A model generated the notes under the pieces. The model was not told the DNA's origin. It made no database searches and saw only the letters and a list, made by a program, of their open reading frames with translations. The position numbers were made by a program, and so were the translations under genes. Positions 16,532 to 16,900 of a DNA stretch of 16,900 bases are shown piece after piece. Position 1 is the stretch's first letter. Each line of letters begins with the position of its first letter. This stretch comes from Hirudo medicinalis (lineage: Eukaryota > Annelida > Clitellata > Hirudinida > Hirudinidae). The stretch spans positions 6,753 through 23,652 of the forward strand of contig MPNW01000465.1 of assembly GCA_011800805.1 (NCBI GenBank). The letters are read 5' to 3'.

Positions 16532-16774
16532 TTAATGAGTTCTGTCCCAGGGGAGATATTTGTGGTCGTAGAAACTGTAGACTGCAGAGTCTACTGTGTG
16601 GACCGGCGACTCTACATTTATAGGACCACAGAGTCCATAATATAGACGGCAGTGTCTACAGTGTAGACTAATTGACAAAGCATTCGCTTGTCTGAGGTGC
16701 ATGCGGATAAAACTTTCCAGCATTTCACGAACACACGCCTCCGCTTTATTTTCCATAAAATCCTTTCTTTTCAT
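16532..16774 (-). other. 80-codon open frame reading through the palindromic array
   Basis: Starts with ATG at 16774. The first 33 residues (KRKDFMENKAEACVREMLES...) have ordinary protein-like composition; the rest translates the palindromic array. No family is recognised and no splice site or promoter stands out. It may be a small gene, an exon or chance. Confidence 0.2.
16561..16668. repeat. Five-unit degenerate array of 21-23 nt palindromic repeats
   Basis: Units at 16561-16582, 16583-16603, 16604-16626, 16627-16647 and 16648-16668 all end in GAC and share an approximate consensus with GTCTAC then TGTAGAC. The last unit contains the perfect dyad GTCTAC-AGT-GTAGAC (16654-16668). A 7-bp inverted repeat with a 4-nt loop spans the first junction (16577-16594). 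Confidence 0.75.
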
Positions 16775-16876
16775 GACGAACTTCCTGCTGATCGTTGGAT
16801 GAGTTTCTGAAGAGTTTCATGAAGTTTCAACAACATTCTAACGAGGTGTCCTGTGAGGACCTCTTTTGAACATAGG

Positions 16877-16900
16877 TCTATGATGATGATGATGATGATG
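16877..16900. repeat. (ATG)n microsatellite at window end
   Basis: The window ends in at least seven ATG units, the same family and strand orientation as the repeat at position 1. Confidence 0.9.

Overview
This is eukaryotic, almost certainly animal (metazoan) nuclear DNA. It is AT-rich, has many tri-, tetra- and longer-unit microsatellites, and carries one spliced gene with canonical GT-AG introns, a TATA box and an AATAAA signal. The short introns (about 80-350 bp, one of 1.5 kb) and a C2-PDZ signalling protein suggest an invertebrate; a spiralian such as an annelid is only a guess. One N (13343) and microsatellites at both window ends suggest a draft contig.

Main content: a minus-strand gene from about 9.73 kb down to about 3.75 kb. 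I rebuilt it by hand as 13 coding exons (9625-9618, 9269-8968, 7495-7436, 7341-7277, 6975-6875, 6795-6733, 6561-6507, 6389-6278, 6145-5049, 4933-4781, 4690-4499, 4414-4282, 4019-3919). Every junction keeps frame, and the total is 2442 nt, or 813 residues plus stop. The start lies in a good Kozak context about 100 nt downstream of a TATAAAAG box with an upstream CCAAT box. A polyadenylation signal lies about 160 nt after the stop.

The protein reads: a Ser-rich N-terminal region with a DSGxxS motif; a C2 domain (about 105-235); a short basic stretch; a PDZ domain (about 286-366); a 250-residue Ser/Thr-rich linker; and a C-terminal all-helical domain that aligns best by eye with a Dbl-homology (RhoGEF) domain. 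No PH domain follows. The C2-then-PDZ order recalls long RGS3, but the RGS domain is replaced by a DH-like one. I know of no named family with this exact layout.

1-3.75 kb: no convincing gene; a GC-richer island at about 1060-1420 and several short tandem repeats. 9.8-16.9 kb: gene-poor, dominated by (ATC)n, (ATT)n and (TTC)n arrays, a 28-nt minisatellite (13253-13336), a GC-richer segment with an open frame (14943-15098), and an unusual five-unit array of 21-23 nt palindromic repeats (16561-16668). Most open frames outside the main gene are translations of simple repeats or antisense shadows of its exons.
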